64,000 bases of DNA from Chryseobacterium sp. IHB B 17019 (GTDB lineage: Bacteria > Bacteroidota > Bacteroidia > Flavobacteriales > Weeksellaceae), in assembly GCF_001456155.1 (NCBI RefSeq), contig NZ_CP013293.1, positions 2,108,001 through 2,172,000 on the forward strand. The letters run 5' to 3'. The translations under genes were made by a program, and so were the position numbers. The notes under the pieces were generated by a model. That model saw only the letters and a program-made list of their open reading frames with translations. It had not been told where the DNA came from and searched no databases. Each line of letters begins with the position of its first letter. The stretch's first letter is position 1. Positions 34,652 through 43,254 of this stretch are shown here, one piece after another.

Positions 34652-34927
34652 TTATCCTTTAAATAGATATTTAGTGGCTTTCTCCATTATTTTTTCGTTT
34701 GATAATCTTTTATTATTCATAATGAAATTATCTAAATCTTCTACTTTAAAATACATACATTTTCCATTTGGTTTAGAGGAAGGAATTTCTTTCTCTCTCG
34801 CTAATTTTCTTACATAATGAATACTCAAACTCAAATATAACGACGCTTCTACAGTATTGGCGAAACCTCTTGTTTTCACAAGGTTTATCGTTTCCTCAAC
34901 GGAAATATTTTGTACACTCATAACCAT
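34652..34927 (-). CDS. Excisionase-like helix-turn-helix protein
   Basis: Small basic DNA-binding protein of 91 aa. NTVEASLYLSLSIHYVRKLAREKEIPSSKPNGKCMYFKVEDLDNFI is the pattern of HTH_17/MerR-type excisionase proteins (helix-turn-helix, then a wing with F-K-x-E-D-L). It lies 96 bp from the tyrosine recombinase gene on the same strand, the usual place of a recombination directionality factor. Start chosen at the first ATG; the second (MSVQN) is also possible. Confidence 0.8.
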   Translation of the reverse strand: MVMSVQNISVEETINLVKTRGFANTVEASLYLSLSIHYVRKLAREKEIPSSKPNGKCMYFKVEDLDNFIMNNKRLSNEKIMEKATKYLFKG

Positions 34928-35023
34928 TCAATTTAAAATGTTAATCAATTTCGATTCTTCGATTACATTTCATAATTCAATGGTAATTATGAAACTTTGG
35001 TACTATTCAACGATTTTTACAGT

Positions 35024-36163
35024 CTATAAATCCAATTTTGGAATTTTGGTAACCGCTTCTATCTTCTTTTTATCAATAACCTTTGCGTATATCTCCGTAG
35101 TTTTCAAATATCGATGTCCCAAAAGTTTACTTACAGTGTAAATATCGGTGTTCATTGTTAAATGTAATGTAGCAAAGGTATGTCGTGAACTATGGTAGGT
35201 TATATGTTTTTCAATTCCAGCATTTTCTACCCATTTTCTTAATATTTTGTTGTGGTATGCACTATAAACCAGATTTTCAAAAATTAAATCATCATCATTT
35301 TTTCTTTCTCCTAAAATATCCACAGCCTGTTCGTTTATTGGTAGATATTCCACTCCTTTAGTTTTCTGTTGAATAAACTTTATTAAATATCCATTCTCCT
35401 TATCATAATAAATATTCTTCCATTGTAAAGATTTAACATCAGAAAACCTTAACCCCGTTAAACAACTAAAAATAAACGCATCTTTCATTGTAGGATAATC
35501 ACAATCTGTTTTAACCAATTTTTGTAATTCTTCAAAAGTTAAATACTGTCGGTCGGTTTCCTTTTCTTTTATCCCTTTTACTCTATTGGTAGGATTCTCT
35601 ACAATCATCTTATTATAATACGCCTCTTTCAAAGCGGTTCTTACTTTATTAAAGTAGGATAAAGCAGAATTTTGTGATAGCATTCCATTTCTATTGGATA
35701 TTTTGGAAGTCAATAAATATATTTTAAAATTCTCCAAAAACAATTCATCTACCTTAGAAATCTGTATATCTTTTCCTTTCAAAAAGTTTTTTAAATGTTT
35801 GTGTGTACTATACCAATTTCCATAATTACCATTACTTTCGTATTTCTTAACTACCAACGATTTAAAATATTCCAAGAAACCAATTTTCCCACTTACACTA
35901 CTCACAAAACCATTCTTTTTATTTTGGAAATCTAAAACCTTTTGAGCTTTAATAGCTTCAGCTAACAATTCGGTTTCTTTATTATGTTCCTTTTCTAAAA
36001 AATTCTTTGGTTTATCATATAAATAAAGACTTAACCATTCCCTACTTCTTTGTTTAGTATCCTCATCGTAATACATCAAATACAAACTATTCATTCGGGA
36101 TTTCCCTTTTTCTACATTCTTCTTGGAAATCTGTCCTTTTCTTTTCATTAAGTAAACTTTCAT
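35024..36163 (-). CDS. Tyrosine recombinase / site-specific integrase
   Basis: Integrase of 379 aa. The N-terminal arm-binding domain (1-90) and the SAM-like core-binding domain (about 95-200) precede the catalytic domain with all family residues: R239 (TGLRFSD), K268 in QKTKG, H324-x-x-R327 (HSSRH), H350 (LLGHR) and nucleophile Y359 (TEIYAKV). It should integrate and excise the element at the mnmE end. An inverted repeat just upstream of its start (36179-36221) contains the same TAATTAGTAAC unit as the subterminal repeats, so it may bind its own promoter region. It is located 2.8 kb from the mnmE junction, not directly beside it. Confidence 0.95.
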   Translation of the reverse strand: MKVYLMKRKGQISKKNVEKGKSRMNSLYLMYYDEDTKQRSREWLSLYLYDKPKNFLEKEHNKETELLAEAIKAQKVLDFQNKKNGFVSSVSGKIGFLEYFKSLVVKKYESNGNYGNWYSTHKHLKNFLKGKDIQISKVDELFLENFKIYLLTSKISNRNGMLSQNSALSYFNKVRTALKEAYYNKMIVENPTNRVKGIKEKETDRQYLTFEELQKLVKTDCDYPTMKDAFIFSCLTGLRFSDVKSLQWKNIYYDKENGYLIKFIQQKTKGVEYLPINEQAVDILGERKNDDDLIFENLVYSAYHNKILRKWVENAGIEKHITYHSSRHTFATLHLTMNTDIYTVSKLLGHRYLKTTEIYAKVIDKKKIEAVTKIPKLDL

Positions 36164-36178
36164 CGTTTTCTCTTTTTC

Positions 36179-36221
36179 GTGTTACTAATTATGGTGTAAC
36201 ATTCCCCCTAATTAGTAACAC
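36179..36221. promoter_or_regulatory. Inverted repeat upstream of the integrase gene
   Basis: GTGTTACTAATTA (36179-36191) and TAATTAGTAACAC (36209-36221) are perfect 13-bp arms around a 17-bp spacer. AATTAGTAA also occurs in the repeats at 25176 and 38852. It is probably an operator or integrase/excisionase binding site. Confidence 0.6.
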
Positions 36222-37016
36222 AAAACAACAGAAATCCCTGATGAACAAACCTAAAATTACTTTTTGTATTCAAAAGTTACTTTTTATCTTAATTGTATAA
36301 TAAAAATATCAACATAATTGATTCTATAAAAATTCAATAAGATTTCCAACAGGATAATTTAATGTAACATCATTTTTTTTAAGTTACATCAACTTTTTAT
36401 CTTCAAACGATAATTACTACCAAAACAAAATTTTACGATGTACAACATTCTGTTTTTTGATTCAAAGGAAAATCTTACTATTATTTTTTCAAATTATTAA
36501 TTAGTATAAGTCTCTACTACTGTTATTAGTTGGGTAATAAGAGTAGTAGAGACTTATGGTAATTCAATTTTCATTTTAATTTCAAAGGATAAAAGTAGTT
36601 TTAGTTATTTTACAGAGGATATTTTTAGTAGTAGAGGATATTACAATAGTTAGTAGTAGTTAAATTATTACTACTATGGTAGTATTCAAAGGATATTCAT
36701 AAACTATGATTAATAACGAATTTTCAAGGAAAAAGAATCTGTAACTTCAAAAATGAAAAAACAACTTTAGTTGTTCTATTATCTTTTTATTTTAATCTTT
36801 AATTCTATTATTAATTTATATCTAATTATACGCCGAATTTTCGTAATATTGAAAATGAAATCAGTTAATCTTTGAAATGAAATTTTGTAATAATAAAAAT
36901 GAAATTAAGTAATAAGCAAAATGAAAAAAAGTGATTTTATATTTTGATTGTACTGGTTAAATATAGTAGTTTAATTACAATGGTTAAAAATCAAATTTAA
37001 AATAATTATTTAAATT
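36222..37016. other. Non-coding Rep-upstream region with hairpin and short repeats
   Basis: About 800 bp with no open frame. Besides the large hairpin it holds scattered AGTAGTAG and CAAAGGATA/AGAGGATA units (for example near 36543, 36581, 36620, 36635, 36655 and 36690). Short repeats and a hairpin before a Rep-like gene are what a replication origin or an autoregulated control region would look like. Confidence 0.45.
36507..36558. repeat. Large hairpin, 23-bp arms with one mismatch
   Basis: ATAAGTCTCTACTACT (36507-36522) pairs with AGTAGTAGAGACTTAT (36543-36558), continued by TTATTA/TAATAA with a G-G mismatch, leaving a 6-nt loop. It is the strongest palindrome of the element. Confidence 0.75.
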
Positions 37017-37856
37017 ATGGAAGAAATCGACAATAAAAAAAGAGAAATCAATATAACTGTTCCCCCTGAAATCTATACAAACAAAGAATTATCTATAAGT
37101 GAAAAACTACTTTTAGCCTTGGATTATTCGTATAACAGTAAAAAAGGTTACACCTACCTAAGTAATAAATGGGTAGGAAAATTACTGAATCTACATCAAA
37201 ATACAATTAGTAAAAACAGAAAATCGTTGATTGAAAAAGGATATTTGGAAAAAGATTCAACTGATAATAGAAAATATATTCTAATATCCGAAAAACTAAA
37301 AACAGTAAAACTACCATTGATTAAAGGTAAAACCGACAGTAGAAAACTGATTTTACCTTTTGAAATCTACAACCATCCTAATTTAACAGAAGGAGCCAAA
37401 CTCTTTTGGGGAGATGTTAATTCATTTAGTGAAAATAAAGATGGGTATTATCAACAAAGGATAACTGCTAAATTAAGGTTTAATGTATCTAAAGATACGA
37501 TTACCAACTGGACTAACGAATTACGTGGTGAATCATTAATAGAATATCAAATAAAATTTGATCCACGTACGGGAGTTAAGTATAGAATAATGAGAACAAA
37601 AGATTTAAGTGATGTGGATTTCTTCGATGAAACTATTAAAAATATTGAAAAGGAAGATACACAGGGAATTACTGAAAAAATATTCAATAATCAAGAAGAT
37701 GAATATAAAATTGAACCTTTGGGAGGATTACAAAAATATTCCGATTTGAACATCAATAAAAAGAGAGAAAAATATAATTATGAGGAGGAGGAGGAGGAGG
37801 ATTATGATTACTACGATGATGAAAATTTTGATGATGAAGAGGAGGAAAACTTCTAA
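37017..37856 (+). CDS. Rep-like winged-helix protein with acidic tail
   Basis: DNA-binding protein of 279 aa with two helix-turn-helix-like regions: ISEKLLLALDYSY...TYLSNKWVGKLLNLHQNTISKNRKSLIEKGYL (about 27-80) and NLTEGAKLFWGDV...RFNVSKDTITNWTNELRGE (about 120-172). Repeated winged helices of this kind occur in plasmid and phage replication initiators. The last 30 residues are nearly all acidic or Tyr (EEEEEEDYDYYDDENF), encoded by a run of GAG codons. It faces away from the integrase and follows the repeat-rich region that may be an origin. A replication role is likely but not proven. Confidence 0.6.
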   Translation: MEEIDNKKREINITVPPEIYTNKELSISEKLLLALDYSYNSKKGYTYLSNKWVGKLLNLHQNTISKNRKSLIEKGYLEKDSTDNRKYILISEKLKTVKLPLIKGKTDSRKLILPFEIYNHPNLTEGAKLFWGDVNSFSENKDGYYQQRITAKLRFNVSKDTITNWTNELRGESLIEYQIKFDPRTGVKYRIMRTKDLSDVDFFDETIKNIEKEDTQGITEKIFNNQEDEYKIEPLGGLQKYSDLNINKKREKYNYEEEEEEDYDYYDDENFDDEEEENF

Positions 37857-37991
37857 AATTGAATATTACAAAATCTACTAAATTAGTTTTAAACAATGTT
37901 CTACAATATTCAAATTTTTAAAATGTAGTTTTTATTATCTTTGAATAAAGAACTGATTTTTGAATGTAATAAAAAGGAATTTTGAAATTTT

Positions 37992-38384
37992 ATGACTCGA
38001 AAAGTAAAAGGTATTAGAGAATTTTTAATTGATTTAGCTAGAAATAATAAGACGATATTCTATAATGAATTAAATATAAAATTAGGATTGAATTATGATT
38101 TTAATATACAGGAAGATTATGATAAATTTAGAGGAGAATTATCTGCAATATTAAACTATGAAATTAAATGCAATCGTCCATATTTAACTGTAATCGTATT
38201 GTCAAAAAAAGATTACCCACATGAAACTCACCTACCATCCAAAGGATTTTATAATATTTTAAAAAGAAAACATTTATTTTACGATTACATGAATCCCAAG
38301 GTGTTTTACGAAAAACAAAGGGATATACTTTTTGATTTTTGGGGTAATCCTGAAAATTATGAAAAATACAAAGATTTTAAGTAG
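37992..38384 (+). CDS. Hypothetical protein of the element
   Basis: Basic protein of 130 aa without recognised domain. The first half (GIREFLIDLARNNKTIFYNELNIKLGLNY) may form a helix-turn-helix. It follows the Rep-like gene by 135 bp on the same strand and its 3' end overlaps the convergent zinc-finger gene by 8 bp. An aromatic, charged C-terminus (KQRDILFDFWGNPENYEKYKDF) is its most characteristic part. Confidence 0.65.
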   Translation: MTRKVKGIREFLIDLARNNKTIFYNELNIKLGLNYDFNIQEDYDKFRGELSAILNYEIKCNRPYLTVIVLSKKDYPHETHLPSKGFYNILKRKHLFYDYMNPKVFYEKQRDILFDFWGNPENYEKYKDFK

Positions 38385-38715
38385 TTAAAATCTTATTTAA
38401 ATCCTTTTTTAAAAATAAAAACCGATTTTTAATACATACATAATTTAGATTATTTTCTTTGATTTTTCTTCTTAATGTTACTTCGGAAATTTCAAAGTAG
38501 ATAACGGATTCCTTTACAGAGAGATAATTCTTATTTTGTAAATCATCTTTAGTAATGATTTGTTTTACCTTTGGAATAATGATAGAATTAAGTTTTTGTA
38601 ATCGTCTGTAATTCCTTTTAAAACATTTTTTAGAACAATAGATACCTTTACTACTTTTTGCTGTAAATTCTTCATTACATACCACACATTTTGTTTTAAT
38701 AGTTAGATAACTCAT
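38377..38715 (-). CDS. Zinc-finger plus helix-turn-helix protein
   Basis: Basic DNA-binding protein of 112 aa. A zinc ribbon CVVCNEEF...YCSKKC (four Cys, about 10-31) is fused to an excisionase-type helix-turn-helix (NYLSVKESVIYFEISEVTLRRKIKENNL, about 63-90). The gene lies nearest to the mnmE junction and may assist recombination or regulate the element. It is a second excisionase-like protein besides that at 34652. Confidence 0.7.
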   Translation of the reverse strand: MSYLTIKTKCVVCNEEFTAKSSKGIYCSKKCFKRNYRRLQKLNSIIIPKVKQIITKDDLQNKNYLSVKESVIYFEISEVTLRRKIKENNLNYVCIKNRFLFLKKDLNKILTT

Positions 38716-38851
38716 TATTGATTTTTAATTACTACACTAAATATCAATAATATATCTATATAAAAAAAATAAGAAAATAATTTCCCTTTATTAATAAGGG
38801 TTTACAAATTGTAGTAACATAAAATCCTTAGAAAATCCATTTTTGGAAAAC

Positions 38852-38870
38852 TTAGTATCACAATTAGTAA
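38852..38870. repeat. Subterminal repeat, right copy
   Basis: TTAGTATCACAATTAGTAA, partner of the copy at 25176-25194 with one mismatch and in direct orientation. It lies 106 bp inside the mnmE junction. Confidence 0.55.
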
Positions 38871-38975
38871 CAAAAAAATGGTAAATAAGAGTAAATAAAG
38901 TTATCTATTGAAACACAGAAGATCCTTTGTTAATCACACTTTTCAAGTAGAATTATGGTGGTTTGAATTTAAAGA

Positions 38976-38993
38976 TTACTTCCCGATACAAAA
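38976..38993. repeat. Candidate attL within the mnmE 3' end
   Basis: The last 18 bases of mnmE, including its stop codon, matching the distal copy at 25122-25139 with two mismatches. Insertion here leaves the encoded C-terminus CIGK intact. Confidence 0.7.
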
Positions 38994-40361
38994 CTTAGAA
39001 AAAATATTCCCCAACACTTCATCATTGGTCACCTCACCGGAAATTTCTCCGAGATGTTCAAGGGCATTTCTTAATTCATAAGCTAAAAGTTCAGTAGAAA
39101 TCTGGAAAGTAATCGCTTCTTTCACCTTATTCACAGCATCCAAAGACTTTTGCAACGCTTCGAAATGGCGCTGATTGGTAATGACCACATTATTTTCAGC
39201 GGCTTTTAACTGTTCAACATAAGATGACAGTTCATTTTTCAGATCCTGAATATTTTGGTTTTCAACAGCTGAAATTTTTATAAAATCAAAATCTTGTGCA
39301 ATTTCACTTCGGAAAATCTCTTCCGCTTTTTCATATTGAGTAGGGATAACTTCGTCAATTTTCGTGGCACAGATAATCAGCTTCAAATCCTCTCTTAATA
39401 ACGATTTTATCATTTCAATATCTTCGGAAAAATCTTTGGTCCCCGCATCGGCCAGATAAACAAGAATATTGGCATTTTCCACTTTTTCTTTGGCTTTTTT
39501 CACCCCGATGGCTTCAATTTCATCCATCGTTTCGCGCAATCCTGCTGTATCAATCAGGCGGAAAGCATGACCTTTAATATGTAAGATCTCCTCTATCGTA
39601 TCCCTCGTCGTTCCTGCAATATTGCTTACAATCGCCCTTTCTTCCTTTAATAAAGCATTCAGAAGAGTCGATTTCCCGGCATTCGGTTTCCCGATAATGG
39701 CAACGGCGGTTCCGTTTTTGATTGCATTTCCGTACTGGAAACTTTCGATCAGGGAATTTAATTTTAATTCGATTTTATTCAGCAGTTGATTCAATGCTGT
39801 TCTGTCTGCAAATTCTACATCTTCTTCAGCAAAATCCAGTTCCAGCTCTATTAACGATACAAAATTCAGCAAATCTGTTCTTAACAATGAAATCTCATTG
39901 GTGATTCCTCCTTTCAGCTGACTGATAGCCACTTTTCTCGAAGCTTCATTTTCAGACGCAATCACATCAGCAATGGCCTCAGCCTGGGAGAGGTCAATTC
40001 TTCCGTTAATAAAAGCACGAAGTGTAAATTCTCCTGCCTTTGCCATTCTTGCGCCATTTTTTATTAAGGTCTCAAGAATACGTTTTCCAATGTGTGGCGA
40101 ACCGTGAAAAGCAATTTCAACAGAATTTTCCGTCGTAAAGCTTTTCGGAGCCAGAAAAATCGAAAGCATTACCTCATCAATCGCTTCTTCGCCATCCATG
40201 AAATATCCGTAATGAATGGTATGTGATTTCTGCTTTTCCAGGTTTTTTCCCGGAAAACTCTTCTGAACTATCGGCAAAGCTTCATTTCCGGAAACCCGGA
40301 TTATCCCCAAAGCTCCTACCCCATTGGCCGTAGCCAGCGCACAAATGGTATCGTTATTCAT
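38976..40361 (-). CDS. mnmE: tRNA modification GTPase MnmE
   Basis: Cytosolic GTPase of 461 aa, the normal length, that with MnmG installs 5-carboxymethylaminomethyl groups on U34 of several tRNAs. The N-terminal folate-binding domain starts MNNDTICALATANGVGALGIIRVSG; the G domain in the middle has GKPNAGKST, GTTRDT, DTAGL and ATKID; and the C-terminus ends with CIGK containing the conserved Cys. The stop codon lies within the element's attachment site, so the 3' end comes from, or was restored by, the element. Confidence 0.97.
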   Translation of the reverse strand: MNNDTICALATANGVGALGIIRVSGNEALPIVQKSFPGKNLEKQKSHTIHYGYFMDGEEAIDEVMLSIFLAPKSFTTENSVEIAFHGSPHIGKRILETLIKNGARMAKAGEFTLRAFINGRIDLSQAEAIADVIASENEASRKVAISQLKGGITNEISLLRTDLLNFVSLIELELDFAEEDVEFADRTALNQLLNKIELKLNSLIESFQYGNAIKNGTAVAIIGKPNAGKSTLLNALLKEERAIVSNIAGTTRDTIEEILHIKGHAFRLIDTAGLRETMDEIEAIGVKKAKEKVENANILVYLADAGTKDFSEDIEMIKSLLREDLKLIICATKIDEVIPTQYEKAEEIFRSEIAQDFDFIKISAVENQNIQDLKNELSSYVEQLKAAENNVVITNQRHFEALQKSLDAVNKVKEAITFQISTELLAYELRNALEHLGEISGEVTNDEVLGNIFSKFCIGK

Positions 40362-40426
40362 GCTGCAAATTTACGGTTTTTAATGGCAAAGAACCATACC
40401 GTTTTTCTATTGTCGTGATTTTTATT

Positions 40427-40895
40427 GGGAGCTGTTTCCCGCTTTCCACTATATCTTTTTCCCCGCCTCTTTTGCCATCGCAAAAAAGGATGTCGTTGCA
40501 ATCGGGGCTAGGGTTTCAGGGGTGGTGGCTTCGAGTGCCTCAGCCACCAATCACTGTCGGTCTTTATTCAAAGTTTAGCATCTGTTTGTCATTCCATAGG
40601 AATCTAGGGGAAGTTTTATAAACTGGCTGCATTTATCCGTCTCAGGCCACCCCGTCAAAAATTCTTACGAATTTTCGCCACCCCTTCAGAGGAGGGGAAT
40701 TTCCATGCAGCAAATTTGGTCATTTGATGAAAGGCTGTCGTTTCAATGGTGGCTGAGGCACCGAAGCCACTAGTCCTGCCGTCCTAGCCCTGATAGAAAC
40801 GGTTACCCCGGAACATGTGTTGGAGAGCTGTAGGGAAAAGGAGTTGGAAAGCGTTGGCGTGAGGAGTATGAGTGGATAGCAGGAAAAAGCTTCAA
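40427..40895. repeat. Pair of inverted, degenerate intergenic repeats
   Basis: Two diverged copies of a G+C-rich repeat of about 140 bp face each other. TGGCTTCG(A)GTGCCTCAGCC at 40526 matches the reverse complement of 40748-40769, GGGCTAGGG near 40505 matches CCTAGCCCT near 40783, and the outer parts (GGAGCTGTTTCCCGCTTTCC at 40428 and the stretch around 40870-40893) are also similar. No open frame of interest covers it. It is probably a non-autonomous dispersed repeat of the genus. Confidence 0.6.
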
Positions 40896-40930
40896 AAAAA
40901 ATAAAATCACCTCAGAAATGAAGTGATTTT
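40894..40930 (-). terminator. Hairpin with flanking A tract
   Basis: AAAATCAC (40903-40910) pairs with GTGATTTT (40923-40930); the A tract before it gives a T run on the minus strand. It may serve as a second terminator beyond the aminopeptidase gene. Confidence 0.5.
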
Positions 40931-41069
40931 ACCGCTTTTGAATTTACTAAATGTATATAAAGATATGAAATGATGTCTTTTTGTTGACACAAAGATAGAT
41001 CGCCTCATATATTAACCATTCAGGGGAATCCCTGGAACTTTATCCGTGAAAATACGGTTGTATAAAATA

Positions 41070-41105
41070 AAAAAAGCCTCGTAACTTTCATCACGAGGCT
41101 TTTAC
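41070..41105 (-). terminator. Intrinsic terminator of the aminopeptidase gene
   Basis: AAAAGCCTCGT and ACGAGGCTTTT form an 11-bp stem (41072-41103) with A and T runs on both sides, so it can work in both directions. It lies 66 bp past the stop codon. Confidence 0.9.
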
Positions 41106-41170
41106 TTTATTTAAAATTTCAAGGTTTTTGCTCAATAATAAAAATTGACATTAACCTTTAATTATTCACT

Positions 41171-42940
41171 TTATAGTGGGCTTACCAACTCCATAAACCA
41201 GTCTTTAACCTCTCCTTCCAGATACGGAGCGATCTTTTCTTCGCAGGTTTTATGATAATTGTTTAGCCATGCTATTTCTTCTTCCGAAAGGATATTTTTT
41301 ACAATCGTATCTTTAAAGAAAGGGCAATACGTCAGTGTTTCAAACTCATAAAAAGTACCTGAAACTGTTGTTTCCGCTTCTTTTACAGCAATAAGGTTTT
41401 CGTGACGGATTCCGTATTCTCCTTCGACATAATAGCCCGGCTCGTTTGAGCAAACCATTCCAACCAAAAGTTCCTGCGGGTTCATATCTTTTCTGATATT
41501 TTGCGGACCTTCATGTACATTCATGAAACTTCCCACACCGTGGCCTGTTCCGTGGTTGTAATCTTTCCCGTTCATCCACAGCGGAAGCCTTGCTAGAACG
41601 TCCAGCTGTACTCCCCGCGTTCCTTTCGGGAATTTTACCATTGATAAACGGATCATCCCCTGTAAAACCAAAGTGGAATTTACTTTGAACTCTTCCGAAA
41701 CCGCTCCCAAAGCCAATGTTCTTGTAATGTCCGTCGTTCCTTCAAGATACTGACCTCCTGAATCTACCAAAATACTGCCGTCATTGGTAACTTCCTTGCT
41801 TCCTTCGCTTTTTGCGGAGTAGTGAATTACGGCTCCATTTCCTTTATATCCAATGATGCTGTTGAAGCTTTCGCCTACAAAATTCTCACCTTCAGCACGG
41901 AAGTTTCTCAGTTTTTCACCGATGGAATATTCGTTCATGGCTTCTTTTCCGGCACTGTGAGTGAGCCAATACAGGAATTTCACCATTGCAACGCCATCCC
42001 TTACCATTACTTTTCTAAAACCTTCCAGTTCGGTTTCATTTTTCTGGGCTTTCATTAAATTGCCCGGAACAGCAGCTTTAATAAACTGATTTTCAGATTT
42101 TAAAGCTTCAAAAATAGATTGGTTGCTGTTTGGAGAAACTAATACTTTTTCGTTTTTATATTCTTTCAGGCAATTATAAAACTCTTCGTAAGGTTTCATT
42201 TTTACCCAGGCCTCATCCATTTGTTTTCTGGATTCTACCTGCATTTTTTCAAGATCCGTGAAAAGAATTGCATCGTTTTTAGTAATAACAATATATCCTA
42301 AAAATACAGGATTACTTTCTACATCGCTTCCTCTTAAATTCAATGTCCATGCCACATCATCCAGACTTGAAATGATATGAACGGTTGCTTCCTGGTCTTC
42401 CATTTTCTGACGGATCGCCGCAATTTTTTCTGCTACGGATTTTCCTGCTCTTTCCACAGGATGCACGAAGATTGGATTTTTTGAAGGTGCTCCTCTGTCT
42501 TTCCAAATTTCCTTTAAAAGAGGAAGGTCAACCAGTGTAATATTTTTTGAATTTAATTTTTGAGTCAAAAGTTCCCAATTGGCATGAGAAGTTGCCAGCG
42601 CATTTACCGCTACTTTTCCGTTTGCAGGAATTTCGGAAATGATCCAGTCGATATAGTTGGGAGTATCTTCCAGTCCGTCTTTGAAAAGGTCAATTCCTGA
42701 GCCGTCCAGTTCGGTTGCAGCCTGGGTGTAATATCTTCCATCCGTCCAAAGTCCGGCTTTATCTTTAGTAATAACCACAAAACCTGCAGAACCTAAAAAA
42801 CCCGACAGCCAAGATCTTTCCTGCCATTCTTCGGGCAGATATTCACTCATGTGCGGATCGGCAGAATATACTATAAAGGCATCAACATTATTTTTCTGCA
42901 TTTCTTCACGAAGCGCAGCTACTTTTTCCTTTGAAGTCAT
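41171..42940 (-). CDS. Xaa-Pro aminopeptidase (M24B family)
   Basis: Cytosolic metallopeptidase of 589 aa that removes the N-terminal residue before proline. Two creatinase-like N-terminal domains precede the pita-bread catalytic domain with the dinuclear metal ligands: DSGGQYLEGTTDITRT (two Asp), HGTGHGVGSFMNVHEGP (His), NEPGYY (Glu) and RHENL (Glu). The length and three-domain form match eukaryote-like aminopeptidase P (XPNPEP1) rather than the shorter E. coli PepP. It is a single transcription unit. Confidence 0.95.
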   Translation of the reverse strand: MTSKEKVAALREEMQKNNVDAFIVYSADPHMSEYLPEEWQERSWLSGFLGSAGFVVITKDKAGLWTDGRYYTQAATELDGSGIDLFKDGLEDTPNYIDWIISEIPANGKVAVNALATSHANWELLTQKLNSKNITLVDLPLLKEIWKDRGAPSKNPIFVHPVERAGKSVAEKIAAIRQKMEDQEATVHIISSLDDVAWTLNLRGSDVESNPVFLGYIVITKNDAILFTDLEKMQVESRKQMDEAWVKMKPYEEFYNCLKEYKNEKVLVSPNSNQSIFEALKSENQFIKAAVPGNLMKAQKNETELEGFRKVMVRDGVAMVKFLYWLTHSAGKEAMNEYSIGEKLRNFRAEGENFVGESFNSIIGYKGNGAVIHYSAKSEGSKEVTNDGSILVDSGGQYLEGTTDITRTLALGAVSEEFKVNSTLVLQGMIRLSMVKFPKGTRGVQLDVLARLPLWMNGKDYNHGTGHGVGSFMNVHEGPQNIRKDMNPQELLVGMVCSNEPGYYVEGEYGIRHENLIAVKEAETTVSGTFYEFETLTYCPFFKDTIVKNILSEEEIAWLNNYHKTCEEKIAPYLEGEVKDWFMELVSPL

Positions 42941-43254
42941 TTTTTAATATTTTAGAGACGGGAAGTTACGAATTTTTGAGATTTGAAGGCGTATTTTCTT
43001 GTTGTTTTTAAAATTTGAATATTTAAATAATATTTAATTCTCCGAAGTATTTTTAAAGATGGTTTTAAAGTAAAAATACCATATTTCAGGATGACAAACG
43101 GATGATTATCATTTGTTTAGTATATACCTCCTTCTATTATAAATATTGAAAAATTTTAAGTATTTAACGGAAAACAGCAATAATTAAATACCACAAAGAT
43201 CAATTATTATTAAAAATTTAACAAATTGGAAAGGTTCTTGCTATATTATACTAT

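Larger units (their letters stand above)
25122..38993. mobile_element. Integrative element inserted at the 3' end of mnmE
   Basis: A 13.9-kb region of markedly lower G+C than both flanks, bounded by an imperfect direct repeat, TTA(T/C)TTCCCGATACA(G/A)AA, at 25122 and 38976. The right copy is the last codons and stop of mnmE (minus strand). The 3' end of this gene (trmE/thdF) is an established target of genomic islands such as SGI1. Inside are a tyrosine recombinase, an excisionase-like protein, a zinc-finger/helix-turn-helix protein, a Rep-like protein with a long hairpin beside it, and the defence operon at 25199-32531. No conjugation genes are present, so transfer would need a helper (inference). 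Confidence 0.8.

Noticed and set aside
36560..36720. CRISPR array in the repeat-rich part of the element
   Set aside because: The repeats are only 8-9 bp long, irregularly spaced and without spacer units; no cas genes are present.
25176..38870. TTAGTATC repeats as the true attachment sites
   Set aside because: They lie inside the mnmE-matching repeats at both ends and at unequal distances; the mnmE match is the better junction. They are kept as subterminal sites.
40415..40621. 68-aa open frame in the intergenic repeat
   Set aside because: It lies within a degenerate repeat, and the facing copy does not keep the frame.
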